Shown here: positions 26,085 to 35,304 of the stretch, one piece after another | Layout: every line of letters starts with the position of its first letter | Position numbering within the stretch: the first letter of the stretch is position 1 | From: Deltaproteobacteria bacterium | Lineage (GTDB): Bacteria; Desulfobacterota; BSN033; WVXP01 | Direction of reading: 5' to 3' | Assembly (NCBI GenBank): GCA_019308905.1 | Contig: JAFDHF010000041.1 | Coordinates: 20,443-84,442 of the forward strand | Length of the DNA: 64,000 nucleotides | The notes under the pieces: generated by a model | Databases searched by the model: none | What the model saw: the letters and a program-made list of their open reading frames with translations, nothing else | Told to the model about the DNA's origin: nothing | Program-made: the position numbers and the translations under genes

Positions 26085-27140
26085 GTGAGAATCACGGCAA
26101 ATCAGCTTACCATTATACGAATCATCTGTCTCCCCATTCCCTGCGTCCTTCTTTACGGGGGTCTTGCGGCAAAGCTCGTCGCCCTGTCTCTGTTCGCCCT
26201 GCTCGGATTCACCGACTATCTCGACGGAGTCCTGGCAAGACGTTACGGGACGACACCTTTTGGAACCCTTTTCGATCCCATAGCGGACAAGATCTTCATA
26301 ACCGTCATTTACATCCCCTTTGTCCAACTCGGTTATGTTCCCCTCTGGGCGGCCTTTCTCCTCTTCCTTCGAGAGTTCCTCATCACGGAGATCCGGCGCC
26401 TTCTGAGCCGCACAAAACAGGAGCTCCGGGTGACTGAACTCGCCAAGTCGAAGACGACCATTCAAATGGGCGGGGCCGCCTTCATCCTCCTGGTCTATCT
26501 CGTCCCTGACAGGAGACTGGTTGTCGCCCTCTTCTGCCTTCCCCTCGCCGTCGCGGTGGTCCTTGCCGCCGTCGACCTGATCCGCCGGGGGAGAATACCG
26601 CACCGAACCATGCTGGCTCTCGGCTGTTTTTCATACATCCTGGCGATCGCGGCCGTCTTCCCGAAGAGGCAGAGCGCCCTCCTCTATATGGTAGTGATCC
26701 TGGGGTTCACCTACGCTTCCGGCCTGCAGTACCTGAGGGTCTTCTATTCTGCCTGGAGGGAAACCGGGGGGAGCCTCCTAGGGGTATTCCTCCGGCTTAT
26801 CACCGGCTTTCTGGTCCCAATGGCCGCACTGGCCATGGTCCGTTTCGTTCCGGAAGCTTCATGGATGGTGATTCTCATTCTCTCATTCGATTTCGCCTCG
26901 CAGGGCCTGGATATCTGGGTTGCGGCCCTCGGCAGGGAAGAGAGAACCAAGGAGAGACTGAAGCGGATGGTGATGATCCCCCTGGCCTTGATCGCGGGGG
27001 TCGGATTTTTCGCCTTCACCGACGTCCAGACCGCTGCCACGGCGTTTCTATGGATTTCCCTCTCTCTGAGCGGTATCTACGGGGCGGTCGATTTCTACGG
27101 GCACCGGCAACTCCTTCTTGCCAGCACATCCTCATCTTAA
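26085..27140 (+). CDS. CDP-alcohol phosphatidyltransferase
   Basis: A phospholipid-synthesis enzyme. The signature D-x2-DG-x2-AR-x8-G-x3-D-x3-D is complete in DYLDGVLARRY-GTTPF-GTLFDPIADK near residues 45-70. It starts MRITANQLTIIRI, like PgsA-type enzymes. At 351 residues it is much longer than a typical 180-200-residue PgsA; the extra half is a string of hydrophobic segments of unknown role. GTG start at 26085. The lipid made is not determined. Confidence 0.85.
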   Translation: MRITANQLTIIRIICLPIPCVLLYGGLAAKLVALSLFALLGFTDYLDGVLARRYGTTPFGTLFDPIADKIFITVIYIPFVQLGYVPLWAAFLLFLREFLITEIRRLLSRTKQELRVTELAKSKTTIQMGGAAFILLVYLVPDRRLVVALFCLPLAVAVVLAAVDLIRRGRIPHRTMLALGCFSYILAIAAVFPKRQSALLYMVVILGFTYASGLQYLRVFYSAWRETGGSLLGVFLRLITGFLVPMAALAMVRFVPEASWMVILILSFDFASQGLDIWVAALGREERTKERLKRMVMIPLALIAGVGFFAFTDVQTAATAFLWISLSLSGIYGAVDFYGHRQLLLASTSSS

Positions 27141-27265
27141 CCTTCCGGGAGTCTCTTCCACCGCCCCTGGACAGGGGTTCCGGGGTTTTCACGGAGAATC
27201 GCGAGGGTAACGCGAGGCTTTCCAGGGTAAAACGGACCCGCGTGCTTCTCTTCCCGGCAGGCTTT

Positions 27266-28804
27266 CTACCTCACGGGAATCTTGAGCTTCTGGCCCACCC
27301 GAATGAAGTTCCTCTGGACGATTCCGTTGGCCTTGGCAATGGAGCGTATCGAGGTGTGGTATCTCCTGGCGATGTGGGAGAGGGTCTCACCTCGTCTGAC
27401 TCGGTGGTATACATACCGCCTCTTGGGAGGAACGTAGACCGGGATCTTTTCGAGCCTCGCCAGGAGGAGTCGTCCCTTGCCCGAGGGTACCCTGAGACTG
27501 TAGCCTTTCGGGGTAACCTTGTATCGAAGCTCCGGGTTGAGCTCAACCAGCATGGCTTCCGGAACTCCTATCTGACGCGCCACATCCCTCAGTCTCACCC
27601 TCTTGGCTATTCTCACCTCTTCAAAAGCCATGGGCGGATCCGGGCCGTCCAGTACGAAGCCGTACCGCTCAGGATCCGCTATGATGTGGAGGACGGCGAG
27701 ATACCTGGGCACGTAACGGGCGGTCTCCCGCGGCAGCCTCCCGTATAGATCCCAGAAGTCGTCGAGATAGTTGATCCTCTGGCGCCGAATCTCGCGGAGG
27801 ACCGTGCCCTCGCCGCAGTTGTAGGCGGCGAGCACGGTCGTCCAATCCCCGAAGATCCCGTGAAGCTCTTTCAGATATTCGATGGCGGCCCTGGTCGACT
27901 TTTCCACATTCATCCGCTCGTCGATCCACCGGTTCCTTCTCAGGCCGAACTTGTATCCCGTGGAAGGGATGAACTGCCAGAGGCCGAGAGCGCGGGACCG
28001 GGAGAGGGCCCTCACCTTGAAGCCGCTCTCAATCAGGGGGAGCCATGAGAGTTCGGCAGGCAGGCCGGCCTCTTCGAGTTTCTCCTGGATGTAGGGACGG
28101 TACCTGCCGGACCGGGAATAGGCCTGGAGAAAGAAATCCCTGTCCTTGGTTTGGAAGCGCTTTATCTCCGCCTCCACGTAACCGTTCATGACCAGAGGGA
28201 TCTCTTTGTAGTTCCCATTCACCCCATTGAGACGGGACGCGTAGATCTCCAGAATCCTCTTGGATATGAGAAAGCGGAGATCATCTATCTGCTGGGCTAT
28301 CTCAGGGTCTTCCCTGCGATTGATGTCCAGTATCGACTGGTAGGCCTGGTCGAGGCTCTTCTTGGCCTCGTCCAACCTGCCCGCCTTCCAGAGATCCTGA
28401 GACTTCTGGCAGAAGTCGATGGCATCGTAGAGCCGCGCCTGGTCGGCGTTCTCATCTTCTTTGACATCATCCGGAGAGTGGCCGTTCTTATCACCAGGAT
28501 CTTCGCGGCCCTGGCCCTCCGCAACCCCGCCGGCCTCTTCTCCTGCCCCGGACGGATCTCCATCCAGGGCCGGGCCTGTCGACCCGGTACCAGAGGGCCC
28601 GGCGAAAACACGCCAGTCGAGATCCGTCCATTCCAGACCCGCCTGTAGGCCGGGGGGATCCGAACCGGGTTCGGGGGTCCCGGGGGAGGATCCCTTTACG
28701 GCTACACCTGAACACGAAACAACGAGGAAGCCGGTGAGAGAAAGGACGGCACCGACGGTCAGACTTCTGAATCCGAAGGGATTTGCCATAATAGCGGTTC
28801 TCAT
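27266..28804 (-). CDS. MltD-like lytic transglycosylase lipoprotein with LysM
   Basis: A cell-wall hydrolase of 512 residues. A lipobox (LTGFLVVSC) follows a signal segment, so it is a lipoprotein. An acidic, low-complexity linker leads to an SLT domain: the catalytic Glu is in LSWLPLIESGF, followed by ALGLWQFIPSTG and YNCGEGTV. A LysM domain ends the protein (YHRVRRGETLSHIARRYHTSI, then VGQKLKIPVR). It cuts glycan strands in the periplasm, tethered to the outer membrane. Confidence 0.92.
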   Translation of the reverse strand: MRTAIMANPFGFRSLTVGAVLSLTGFLVVSCSGVAVKGSSPGTPEPGSDPPGLQAGLEWTDLDWRVFAGPSGTGSTGPALDGDPSGAGEEAGGVAEGQGREDPGDKNGHSPDDVKEDENADQARLYDAIDFCQKSQDLWKAGRLDEAKKSLDQAYQSILDINRREDPEIAQQIDDLRFLISKRILEIYASRLNGVNGNYKEIPLVMNGYVEAEIKRFQTKDRDFFLQAYSRSGRYRPYIQEKLEEAGLPAELSWLPLIESGFKVRALSRSRALGLWQFIPSTGYKFGLRRNRWIDERMNVEKSTRAAIEYLKELHGIFGDWTTVLAAYNCGEGTVLREIRRQRINYLDDFWDLYGRLPRETARYVPRYLAVLHIIADPERYGFVLDGPDPPMAFEEVRIAKRVRLRDVARQIGVPEAMLVELNPELRYKVTPKGYSLRVPSGKGRLLLARLEKIPVYVPPKRRYVYHRVRRGETLSHIARRYHTSIRSIAKANGIVQRNFIRVGQKLKIPVR

Positions 28805-29043
28805 ACCACCGGAAACACCGGTGAGTCAAGGGGTCTTGGACACAACAAGGTGCGTTATGGCCAGGGAACGGCACCCGGCGGTGCAGGCTTGAGGGATCTT
28901 TTCTACGGCGATGATGCGGTGCAATTTCTGGACCAAGCCGTCCGCGGGCGGATCCGTTCCCCTGTGCCGCGCGCGATCGGAACCCCAAGAGGATGAAAAA
29001 GATCCTCCCGGCATGGTATCATGGATAGTTCCGAGGAGATCCT

Positions 29044-30189
29044 ATGTTTGAATTCGAACAGGGACCGATACGACCGCCGAGCGAGGCCCGTAGCCTGCTG
29101 ATTCGAGCGACCCGGAACTGCCCGTGGAACCGCTGCGAATTCTGCCACACTTACAAGGGCCGGAAATTCCAGATCCGTCCTGTACCCGAAATCAAGAAGG
29201 ATATCGAGAGGGCCAGGGAGATCGCCGACGAGATCCGCGAGATCTCCTGGCGTCACGGTTGCGGCGGCGAGATCACCGACGAGGTTGTAAGAATCGTCTA
29301 CGGGGACTACTCCAGGTACGGCGAGAGCCATCGATCCGTGGCAGCATGGCTCTACTTCGGGGGAAGCCAGGCCTTTATCCAGGATGCAAACAGCCTGATC
29401 ATGAAAACCGAAGATCTCGCCGACGTCCTGGCCTTCCTGAAACAGGAGTTCCCCTCCATCACGCGCATCACCACCTATGCCCGCTCCAAGACGCTGGCCT
29501 CCAAGACCGTGGAAGAACTGACGGCCCTCCGCAAAGCCGGTTTGTCCAGGATCCACGTGGGCCTTGAAACGGGCCACGATCCGCTGCTTGCCTACATACG
29601 AAAAGGCGTTACCGCCGCCGAGCACGTGGAGGCGGGCAGGAAAGTCGTGGAATCGGGGATCTCTCTGTGTGAGTATGTGATGCCGGGTCTCGGCGGAAAG
29701 AGATGGAGCACGGAACACGCGGTCGCGACGGCCACGACCCTCAACCGGATCAACCCGCAATTCATCCGGCTCCGCACTCTCTGCGTAAGCAGCGATATGC
29801 CTCTCTACCGGAAGGTCGAATCAGGCGAGATGGAACTGCTGGAAGAGGACGATGTGGTGCGGGAGATCCGCCTTTTTGTCGAGCGACTCGAGGGGATCCG
29901 GAGCTGCCTCGTGAGCGACCACATCCTCAACCTCCTCGAAGAGGTCGAGGGCAGGCTGCCGGAAGACAAGGAGAAGATGATCGCCCTCATCGACCGTTAC
30001 CTCTCGCTGCCGGCACGAGATCGGTTGGCCTTCAAGGTAGGCCGGCGGGCAGGTCTCTATCGGCGTCTCGACGACCTCCGGGACAGCGAGAGGCGTCTCA
30101 GGGTGGAAGAGATCATCGGCCGCCTGGACCAGAGGGGAGAAGGAAAGGCGGAAGAGAGCCTCAGAGCGCTGATGAACCGTTTCATCTAG
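29044..30189 (+). CDS. Radical SAM protein with a C-x4-C-x2-C cluster motif
   Basis: A 381-residue radical SAM enzyme. The cluster cysteines are at 26, 31 and 34 in NCPWNRCEFC, one residue longer than the usual CxxxCxxC spacing. The barrel features follow: LYFGGSQ, then RITTYARSKTLA and HVGLETGHDPLLAYIRKG, typical of Elp3/HemN-like members. The C-terminal 100 residues are charged and helical. The substrate is unknown. ATG with GAGGAG upstream; it stands alone, divergent from the MltD gene. Confidence 0.85.
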   Translation: MFEFEQGPIRPPSEARSLLIRATRNCPWNRCEFCHTYKGRKFQIRPVPEIKKDIERAREIADEIREISWRHGCGGEITDEVVRIVYGDYSRYGESHRSVAAWLYFGGSQAFIQDANSLIMKTEDLADVLAFLKQEFPSITRITTYARSKTLASKTVEELTALRKAGLSRIHVGLETGHDPLLAYIRKGVTAAEHVEAGRKVVESGISLCEYVMPGLGGKRWSTEHAVATATTLNRINPQFIRLRTLCVSSDMPLYRKVESGEMELLEEDDVVREIRLFVERLEGIRSCLVSDHILNLLEEVEGRLPEDKEKMIALIDRYLSLPARDRLAFKVGRRAGLYRRLDDLRDSERRLRVEEIIGRLDQRGEGKAEESLRALMNRFI

Positions 30190-30423
30190 ACGCCGGGAGC
30201 TTCCAGGCCGGCCCTTTGTCAAGCAGTCGCCACCGAAAACCCCGCCTCCGCTCGACCTCCTGAACCCGGCCTTGCGGCCTCAGAAAGCAGGAGCAGGTCC
30301 CTCCGGGGACGCTCCTCTCGGCGAGACGGGTGCGCCAAAAAACTCCTATGGAAAACGATTGTAAGGTCACATACTTGCAGGAATCCCCGACCGAAACTCT
30401 GGAGACTGCACCGATTCTGAGTA
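30190..30423. other. Non-coding stretch upstream of the ABC operon
   Basis: No gene is supported. GC-rich inverted segments near 30255-30300 have no U-tract. The promoter for the binding-protein gene lies just after it. Confidence 0.35.
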
Positions 30424-30452
30424 TTGACACGGTAGGAGAGAAAGTATAGCAT
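30424..30452 (+). promoter_or_regulatory. Sigma-70 promoter of the oligopeptide-type ABC operon
   Basis: TTGACA (30424-30429), 17-base spacer, TAGCAT (30447-30452); start near 30459 with a leader of about 140 bases. Confidence 0.5.
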
Positions 30453-30601
30453 ACAGAAAATACAATATATAGATGACCGAAGTCCGGACTCGCTACCCAA
30501 ACACGGGCTTCACTGCATCGGCCGGCCTCAACTGGGGCACGGGGGGAAAGGCCTCGTCGCCTGACCAGAACCCTAATCACTAAGACAGAGGAGGTGCAGA
30601 G

Positions 30602-32260
30602 ATGGAAAAGAGACCCTTGTACCGTACACGGAGCTTGCTGCTCGTAATCGCGCTCTCATTCCTGCTGGCACTGGCCATGGGCGCTGCGGCGGCCCGGGCT
30701 CAAGGCAGAGCCGGTGGGCCGGTGGTGATCAAGTATTGGAACCCGAACTATCCCCCGGAACTGGAAATCACCCGCATCCTTTCCAAGGATCTCGACAAGT
30801 TGGGAATCAAGATGGAGATCAAATCATCGGGTTATGATCTGTGGGTCTCCGACATCGTGCGGGGCGAGAACCCGTTTGACCTGGTGCTCTGTACATGGGG
30901 CAGCTCACCGGCCAGATTCGACCCCAATTTTTTCCTGTCCGAGATTTTTCTCTCGGACCGGAGTAAACCGGGCGGCAAGAACTACGGGTACTACATCAAC
31001 GATGAGTACGACAGGCTGGTCCTGGCCCAGCAGGATGAGATGGAGCGCAAGAAGCGGCAAAAACTGGTCTGGAAAGCAGAAGAGATCCTACACCGTGACA
31101 ACGCGCAGTATATCTGCTATTTCAAGGACTATTTCCAGGCCTACAACAGCGACCGCATCGAGGGGGCTCAGCCCGTGCTCGGCTCCGGTGTGGGCTGGCC
31201 GTACATCCCCCTGACCTATCTGAACGCGAGCCCCAAGACCGACAAGCGTGAGATAACCGTCGTCAACATACACGGCCTGAATTCCATGAACCCCTTCTAT
31301 ACACCCGATGTTGAGGACATGTGGTGGTTAAGGCTCATATACGACCCTCTGGTTAGGCGAAACCAAAAGCTGGAACTGATACCCTGGGCAGCAGAATCGT
31401 GGAAGGTCGTGGATCCGCTCAACTTCGAGATCACCGTGCGGAAGGGGATGAAGTTTCATGACGGCCGTCCTGTCACGGTCGAGGATCTAAAGTTCACATT
31501 CGACTACGTCAAGAAGTGGAAATTCCCCAACCACGCCACGATTTGGAAACTCGTCAAAGAGGCGAGAATTGTCGGCGATCGAACGGTCCGCCTCGTCTTC
31601 AACAAGCCTTATGCGCCCTTCGAGGAGACGGTGCTTCCCTATATTTTCATAGCACCCAAGCATATCTGGGAAAAGATCCCGGATACGGTCGATGTGGACA
31701 ACCCGGTCGACTGGACCAACCCCAAGCCGATAGCGAGCGGCGCCTACAAGTTCGCGGAGTGGAAAAAAGGCGAATTCTTCCACCTGGCAGCAAACAAGCA
31801 GCACTTCAATGCTCCCAAGTTCGACGGACTCTACTACAAGGTGATCCCCACCACGGAGGGGCTGATGGCCGCACTCGAGAAAGGGGACGCCGATATCGTC
31901 GCCTGGAACCTGGACGCCGAGCAGGCCAAGCGCCTCGATTCGTTTGCTCACCTGACCTCCGTCAGCACCGGCAGCGTCGGACCGACCGAGCTTCGTCCCA
32001 ATTTCAAACAGAAGCCCTTCGCCGATCCTGCATTTCGCCAGGCGATAAAGCACGCCGTAAACCGGCGGTTGATGCTCGATATCAACTATGGCGGCCACGG
32101 CATCGTCGCGCCCGACGAGCCGATCTCCCCTGCCCTGACCTTCTGGTCCAATCCGAACCTGAAGGCCACCGAGTTCAGCCTGGATACTGCTCGCAGGATC
32201 CTCAAGGAAGCGGGTTACACGTGGGACAAGAAGGGCCGCTTGCACTATCCAAAGAAGTAG
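30602..32260 (+). CDS. Family-5 substrate-binding protein, apparently circularly permuted
   Basis: Periplasmic binding protein of a peptide/nickel-type ABC transporter. A Sec signal peptide (residues 1-34) is followed at 40-190 by what is normally the late part of the family: TRILSKDLDKLGIKMEI, FDLVLCTWGS, NYGYYINDEYDRLVLAQ and KRQKLVWKAEEILHRDNAQYI. Only then, from about 215, comes the usual first part: WWLRLIYDPLVRRNQKLELIPWAAESW, FHDGRPVTVEDLKFTF, GAYKFAEWKKGEF and FADPAFRQAIKHAVNRRLM. It ends at 552 at ARRILKEAGY plus a short tail, where the late part usually begins. Each section occurs once, so the order, not the content, is changed. The total length is that of a normal family member. 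The ligand is unknown; neighbours hint at a nitrogen compound or peptide. Confidence 0.88.
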   Translation: MEKRPLYRTRSLLLVIALSFLLALAMGAAAARAQGRAGGPVVIKYWNPNYPPELEITRILSKDLDKLGIKMEIKSSGYDLWVSDIVRGENPFDLVLCTWGSSPARFDPNFFLSEIFLSDRSKPGGKNYGYYINDEYDRLVLAQQDEMERKKRQKLVWKAEEILHRDNAQYICYFKDYFQAYNSDRIEGAQPVLGSGVGWPYIPLTYLNASPKTDKREITVVNIHGLNSMNPFYTPDVEDMWWLRLIYDPLVRRNQKLELIPWAAESWKVVDPLNFEITVRKGMKFHDGRPVTVEDLKFTFDYVKKWKFPNHATIWKLVKEARIVGDRTVRLVFNKPYAPFEETVLPYIFIAPKHIWEKIPDTVDVDNPVDWTNPKPIASGAYKFAEWKKGEFFHLAANKQHFNAPKFDGLYYKVIPTTEGLMAALEKGDADIVAWNLDAEQAKRLDSFAHLTSVSTGSVGPTELRPNFKQKPFADPAFRQAIKHAVNRRLMLDINYGGHGIVAPDEPISPALTFWSNPNLKATEFSLDTARRILKEAGYTWDKKGRLHYPKK

Positions 32261-32288
32261 CCCGGCTGCTATGTGACTGGCAGATCCA

Positions 32289-32315
32289 CCCCCCGGTGAC
32301 CGAGCGCCCGGGGGG
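32289..32315 (+). other. Intercistronic hairpin after the binding-protein gene
   Basis: An 8-bp all-GC stem (CCCCCCGG with CCGGGGGG, 11-base loop) lies between the binding-protein and permease genes. Such stems commonly keep binding-protein mRNA more abundant than permease mRNA; this role is inferred. Confidence 0.6.
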
Positions 32316-33212
32316 TTGGATTTCCAAGACTTTGATGTGAAGCAGAGATTCATCAAAAGGATTCTTTCATCCGCAGGCTTCCTGTTAGAAAACAAGGCGG
32401 GGCTCGTGGGCCTCGCGGTAATGTGCCTGTTTGTCTTCGTGGCCGTGGGCGCCCCTCACCTGATCCGGTACGATCCCACCGAATACCAATACGTGGACAA
32501 CCGGCTTGCCCGTTCGCAGCCGCCTTCAACCAGATTCTGGCTCGGCACCACCTATTACGGTTATGACGTCTACAGCCAGTTGATAATGGGCTCCCGGGCC
32601 GCACTCATAGTCGGCGTGACGGCTGCTCTGTTCATCACCTTTATCGGCACCAACATAGGGCTGATTTCAGGATATTTCGGCGGGCGGCTCGACAGTGTGT
32701 TGATGCGTCTCACCGACGTCACTTTCGGCATTCCATTCCTGCCCTTCGCCATTCTCCTGATCGCCCTGACCGAACCCTCAATCTGGAACATCATCCTCAC
32801 GATTTCCATACTCTTCTGGAGAACAACCGCGCGAGTCATCCGTTCGCAGGTCCTGAGTCTCAAGGAGAGGCCGTTCGTGCAGGCAGCCCGCGTCGCGGGT
32901 GCAAGCAACATCCGAATCATGTATGTGCACATCCTGCCCAACGTCCTTCCCATCTCGTTCCTCTACATCGCCCTCGGCATCGCCTGGGCCACTATCGCGG
33001 AAGCCAGCCTGAGCTTTCTCGGATTCGGCGACCCCAGGATGATCAGCTGGGGGACGATGCTTTACGGCGCTTTTCAGACGGGTTCGGTCCGCGGGAGTTG
33101 GTGGGTCGTCGTACCCCCTGGGATGGCCATCACCATCTTCGTCGTCTCTGCCTTCATGGTGGGGTTCGCCTATGAACACAAGATAAATCCTCGCCTGAGA
33201 GAGAGGAAGTAG
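32316..33212 (+). CDS. Oligopeptide-type ABC permease (DppC-like)
   Basis: Inner-membrane permease of the DppC/OppC type. It has an N-terminal membrane segment near residue 35, WLGTTYYGYDVYSQLIMGSR (the family motif LGTDxxGRDvxsR), and an EAA loop (FVQAARVAGASNIRIMYVHILPN). There are about six membrane segments. The start is weak: TTG at 32316 or GTG at 32337. The gene pairs with the DppB-like permease at 35305-36291. Confidence 0.9.
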   Translation: MDFQDFDVKQRFIKRILSSAGFLLENKAGLVGLAVMCLFVFVAVGAPHLIRYDPTEYQYVDNRLARSQPPSTRFWLGTTYYGYDVYSQLIMGSRAALIVGVTAALFITFIGTNIGLISGYFGGRLDSVLMRLTDVTFGIPFLPFAILLIALTEPSIWNIILTISILFWRTTARVIRSQVLSLKERPFVQAARVAGASNIRIMYVHILPNVLPISFLYIALGIAWATIAEASLSFLGFGDPRMISWGTMLYGAFQTGSVRGSWWVVVPPGMAITIFVVSAFMVGFAYEHKINPRLRERK

Positions 33213-33218
33213 CAGACC

Positions 33219-34328
33219 ATGGTGGCACCGAGAGACCCCCTGCCGATGACGGAGCGGTTGAACCGCAACTCGCAGCCCCTGCTGGACGTCCGGGACTTGA
33301 GCGTGTCCTATCGGCTCGGCCAAGGCAAGAAGATCCACGCAGTCGACCGGGTCTCTTTCACACTGGAGCAGGGTGAGAGGATAGGCCTGGTCGGCGAGTC
33401 CGGTTCCGGCAAGAGCACCATCGCCAAGGCCATATTGAGATTGCTGCCGGAAAATGCGCGGACTACCCATGGAAACATACTCTTTCGGGGACGCGACCTG
33501 CTCCGCCTGAGTGAGACCGAATTGAACGAGGTGAGGTGGCTTGAGATCTCCCTGGTGACCCAAAGCGCCATGAACGCCCTCAATCCCGTTGCCCGCATCT
33601 CCGAACAGTTTCTGGAAACCTTCGCGGCCCACGGGATGCCGCACAAACAGAAGGTCATGCTGGAGGCTGAACAGCTCTTCGACTTGGTGGGCCTTAGCAA
33701 GAGGCGGATTCACGAGTACCCCCATCAATTCAGCGGCGGCATGCGGCAGCGGGTCATTATCGCCATGGCCGTTGCCCTCAACCCGAAGTTGATCATCGCC
33801 GACGAACCCACGACGGCCCTCGACGTGATAATGCAGGCCCAGATCATAAATCTCCTACGCTCCTTGTCGGAAGCGAAGAAGATCTCCCTCGTCTTGATCA
33901 CCCACGACATATCTCTGGTGGCCGAGATTTGCGAGAAAGTCGGGGTGATGTATGCCGGGAGGCTCATGGAGTTCGGGCCGATTGAGATGGTCTTTGATCA
34001 CCCATTTCATCCCTACACCATGGGGTTGAAAGGAGCGCTCCCGAGCATTTCCGACCTGGATAAGGAGCTTGTTTCCATACCGGGGAGCCCGCCCGAGTTG
34101 ACGAGGCCTCTCGATTGTTGCGGGTTTGCACCGAGATGTCCATTCGCTGTGGAAGCATGCTACAAAACCGTTCCGGACACCGTGGAGGTGGAACCAGGGC
34201 ATCTGTGTGCCTGCCTCCGAATGGACCATGCAGAAGAGTTCCGCCTCAGGATCAAAGAGATCCTGCTGGCAGAAACCGCGAAGAGACAGGCGGCCCAGGA
34301 GCTCCATGATAGAACTGGTCGATGTTAA
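33219..34328 (+). CDS. Oligopeptide-type ABC ATPase (DppD-like)
   Basis: ATP-binding subunit with Walker A GESGSGKST, Q-loop VTQSAMNALNPV, signature FSGGMRQRVIIAMA, Walker B LIIADEPTTALD and H-loop LITHDI. The C-terminal oligopeptide-type motif is present (CGFAPRCPFAVEACYKTVP), with Cys residues that may hold an Fe-S cluster as in other DppD proteins. The start is ATG at 33219 or 33246. It overlaps the DppF-like gene by 23 bases. Confidence 0.92.
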   Translation: MVAPRDPLPMTERLNRNSQPLLDVRDLSVSYRLGQGKKIHAVDRVSFTLEQGERIGLVGESGSGKSTIAKAILRLLPENARTTHGNILFRGRDLLRLSETELNEVRWLEISLVTQSAMNALNPVARISEQFLETFAAHGMPHKQKVMLEAEQLFDLVGLSKRRIHEYPHQFSGGMRQRVIIAMAVALNPKLIIADEPTTALDVIMQAQIINLLRSLSEAKKISLVLITHDISLVAEICEKVGVMYAGRLMEFGPIEMVFDHPFHPYTMGLKGALPSISDLDKELVSIPGSPPELTRPLDCCGFAPRCPFAVEACYKTVPDTVEVEPGHLCACLRMDHAEEFRLRIKEILLAETAKRQAAQELHDRTGRC

Positions 34329-35304
34329 GAAGCACTTTCCGGTGCGAAAATCGCTGCTCGACGCGATGGCGTCTCTCTTCACCCGCGGCCGGGAGGAGAG
34401 ATACGTAAGGGCCGTCAACTCCATCTCCTTCTCCATAGAAAGGGGAGAGGTATTCGGCCTGGCGGGTGAGAGCGGCTGCGGCAAGACGACTACCGGTATG
34501 CTTTTGCTCGGCCTTTACTCCTGCACGGACGGGAAAATCATCTTCGAAGGCAGAGACCTCAGAGAACTCAAAGGAGCAGAGCTGAAAGACTTCAGGAAGA
34601 GGGCACAGTTGATTTTCCAGGATCCCTTCGAATCCATGAACCCGCGGTTCACCGTCCGCCGCACAATCGACGAGCCGTTGAGGATCCACAACCTGGGCTC
34701 CAGGAAAGAGAGGTTCGACCGCATAGTGCGGGCCATGGAAAGGGCCCGGCTTACCCCCATCGAATCGTTCATCGACAAGTACCCCCACGAGTTGAGCGGT
34801 GGCGAGAGACAGCGTGTCTGCATCGCCCGTGCGATAGTGCTGGAGCCGACCCTGCTGGTCGCCGATGAAGCTGTATCCATGTTGGACGTGTCGATACGCG
34901 CAAGCATACTGAACCTGCTCAGGGATTTGACGGAAGAGCTCCAGATGGCCATGCTCTATATTTCACACGATGTGGCTCTGCTCGGAAGCCTGTGCAAGAA
35001 AGTGGCAGTGATGTATGCCGGTGAGATCATCGAGATGGGTAAGCCGAGAGACGTGATATCCGAGCCTCTCCATCCTTACACCAAAGCTCTTATTGCTGCT
35101 GTCCCGGTGCCGGATTTTTCCCGGGTGCGTCACACCTCCGGTATCATTTCAGGGGAGCCGCCCGACCTCACACGAGTGATCCGAGGCTGTGCATTCCAAA
35201 CGAGATGTCCGGCCAGGACCGAACTGTGCAGCAGGGAAAAACCCCGCCTCAGGGACACGGGGAGCGGACACCTGGTTGCGTGTCCGTTCGCCGGGAAAGG
35301 GTGA
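34306..35304 (+). CDS. Oligopeptide-type ABC ATPase (DppF-like)
   Basis: Second ATPase of the transporter. It starts MIELVDVKKHFPVRKSLL, with AGGAG six bases upstream; a longer frame from 34126 lies inside the previous gene and is a shadow. Walker A GESGCGKTT, Q-loop FQDPFESMNPRFTV, signature LSGGERQRVCIARA and H-loop YISHDV are present. The Walker B region reads LLVADEAVSMLD, with Ala in place of the usual Pro after DE. The C-terminal CAFQTRCPARTELC is the family motif. Confidence 0.92.
   Translation: MIELVDVKKHFPVRKSLLDAMASLFTRGREERYVRAVNSISFSIERGEVFGLAGESGCGKTTTGMLLLGLYSCTDGKIIFEGRDLRELKGAELKDFRKRAQLIFQDPFESMNPRFTVRRTIDEPLRIHNLGSRKERFDRIVRAMERARLTPIESFIDKYPHELSGGERQRVCIARAIVLEPTLLVADEAVSMLDVSIRASILNLLRDLTEELQMAMLYISHDVALLGSLCKKVAVMYAGEIIEMGKPRDVISEPLHPYTKALIAAVPVPDFSRVRHTSGIISGEPPDLTRVIRGCAFQTRCPARTELCSREKPRLRDTGSGHLVACPFAGKG

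Noticed and set aside
27164..27177. CCCCTG-GA-CAGGGG as a terminator between convergent genes
   Set aside because: The loop is too short for the full stem and no real U-tract follows; at best a weak bidirectional stem.
28903..29760. A 285-residue open frame on the minus strand opposite the radical SAM gene
   Set aside because: It has no recognisable motif and the plus-strand frame carries the cluster cysteines and barrel motifs.
30365..30379. AGG-N10-TTGCA, resembling a sigma-54 site upstream of the binding-protein gene
   Set aside because: The -24 half does not match GGCAC, and a better sigma-70 promoter lies 60 bases downstream.
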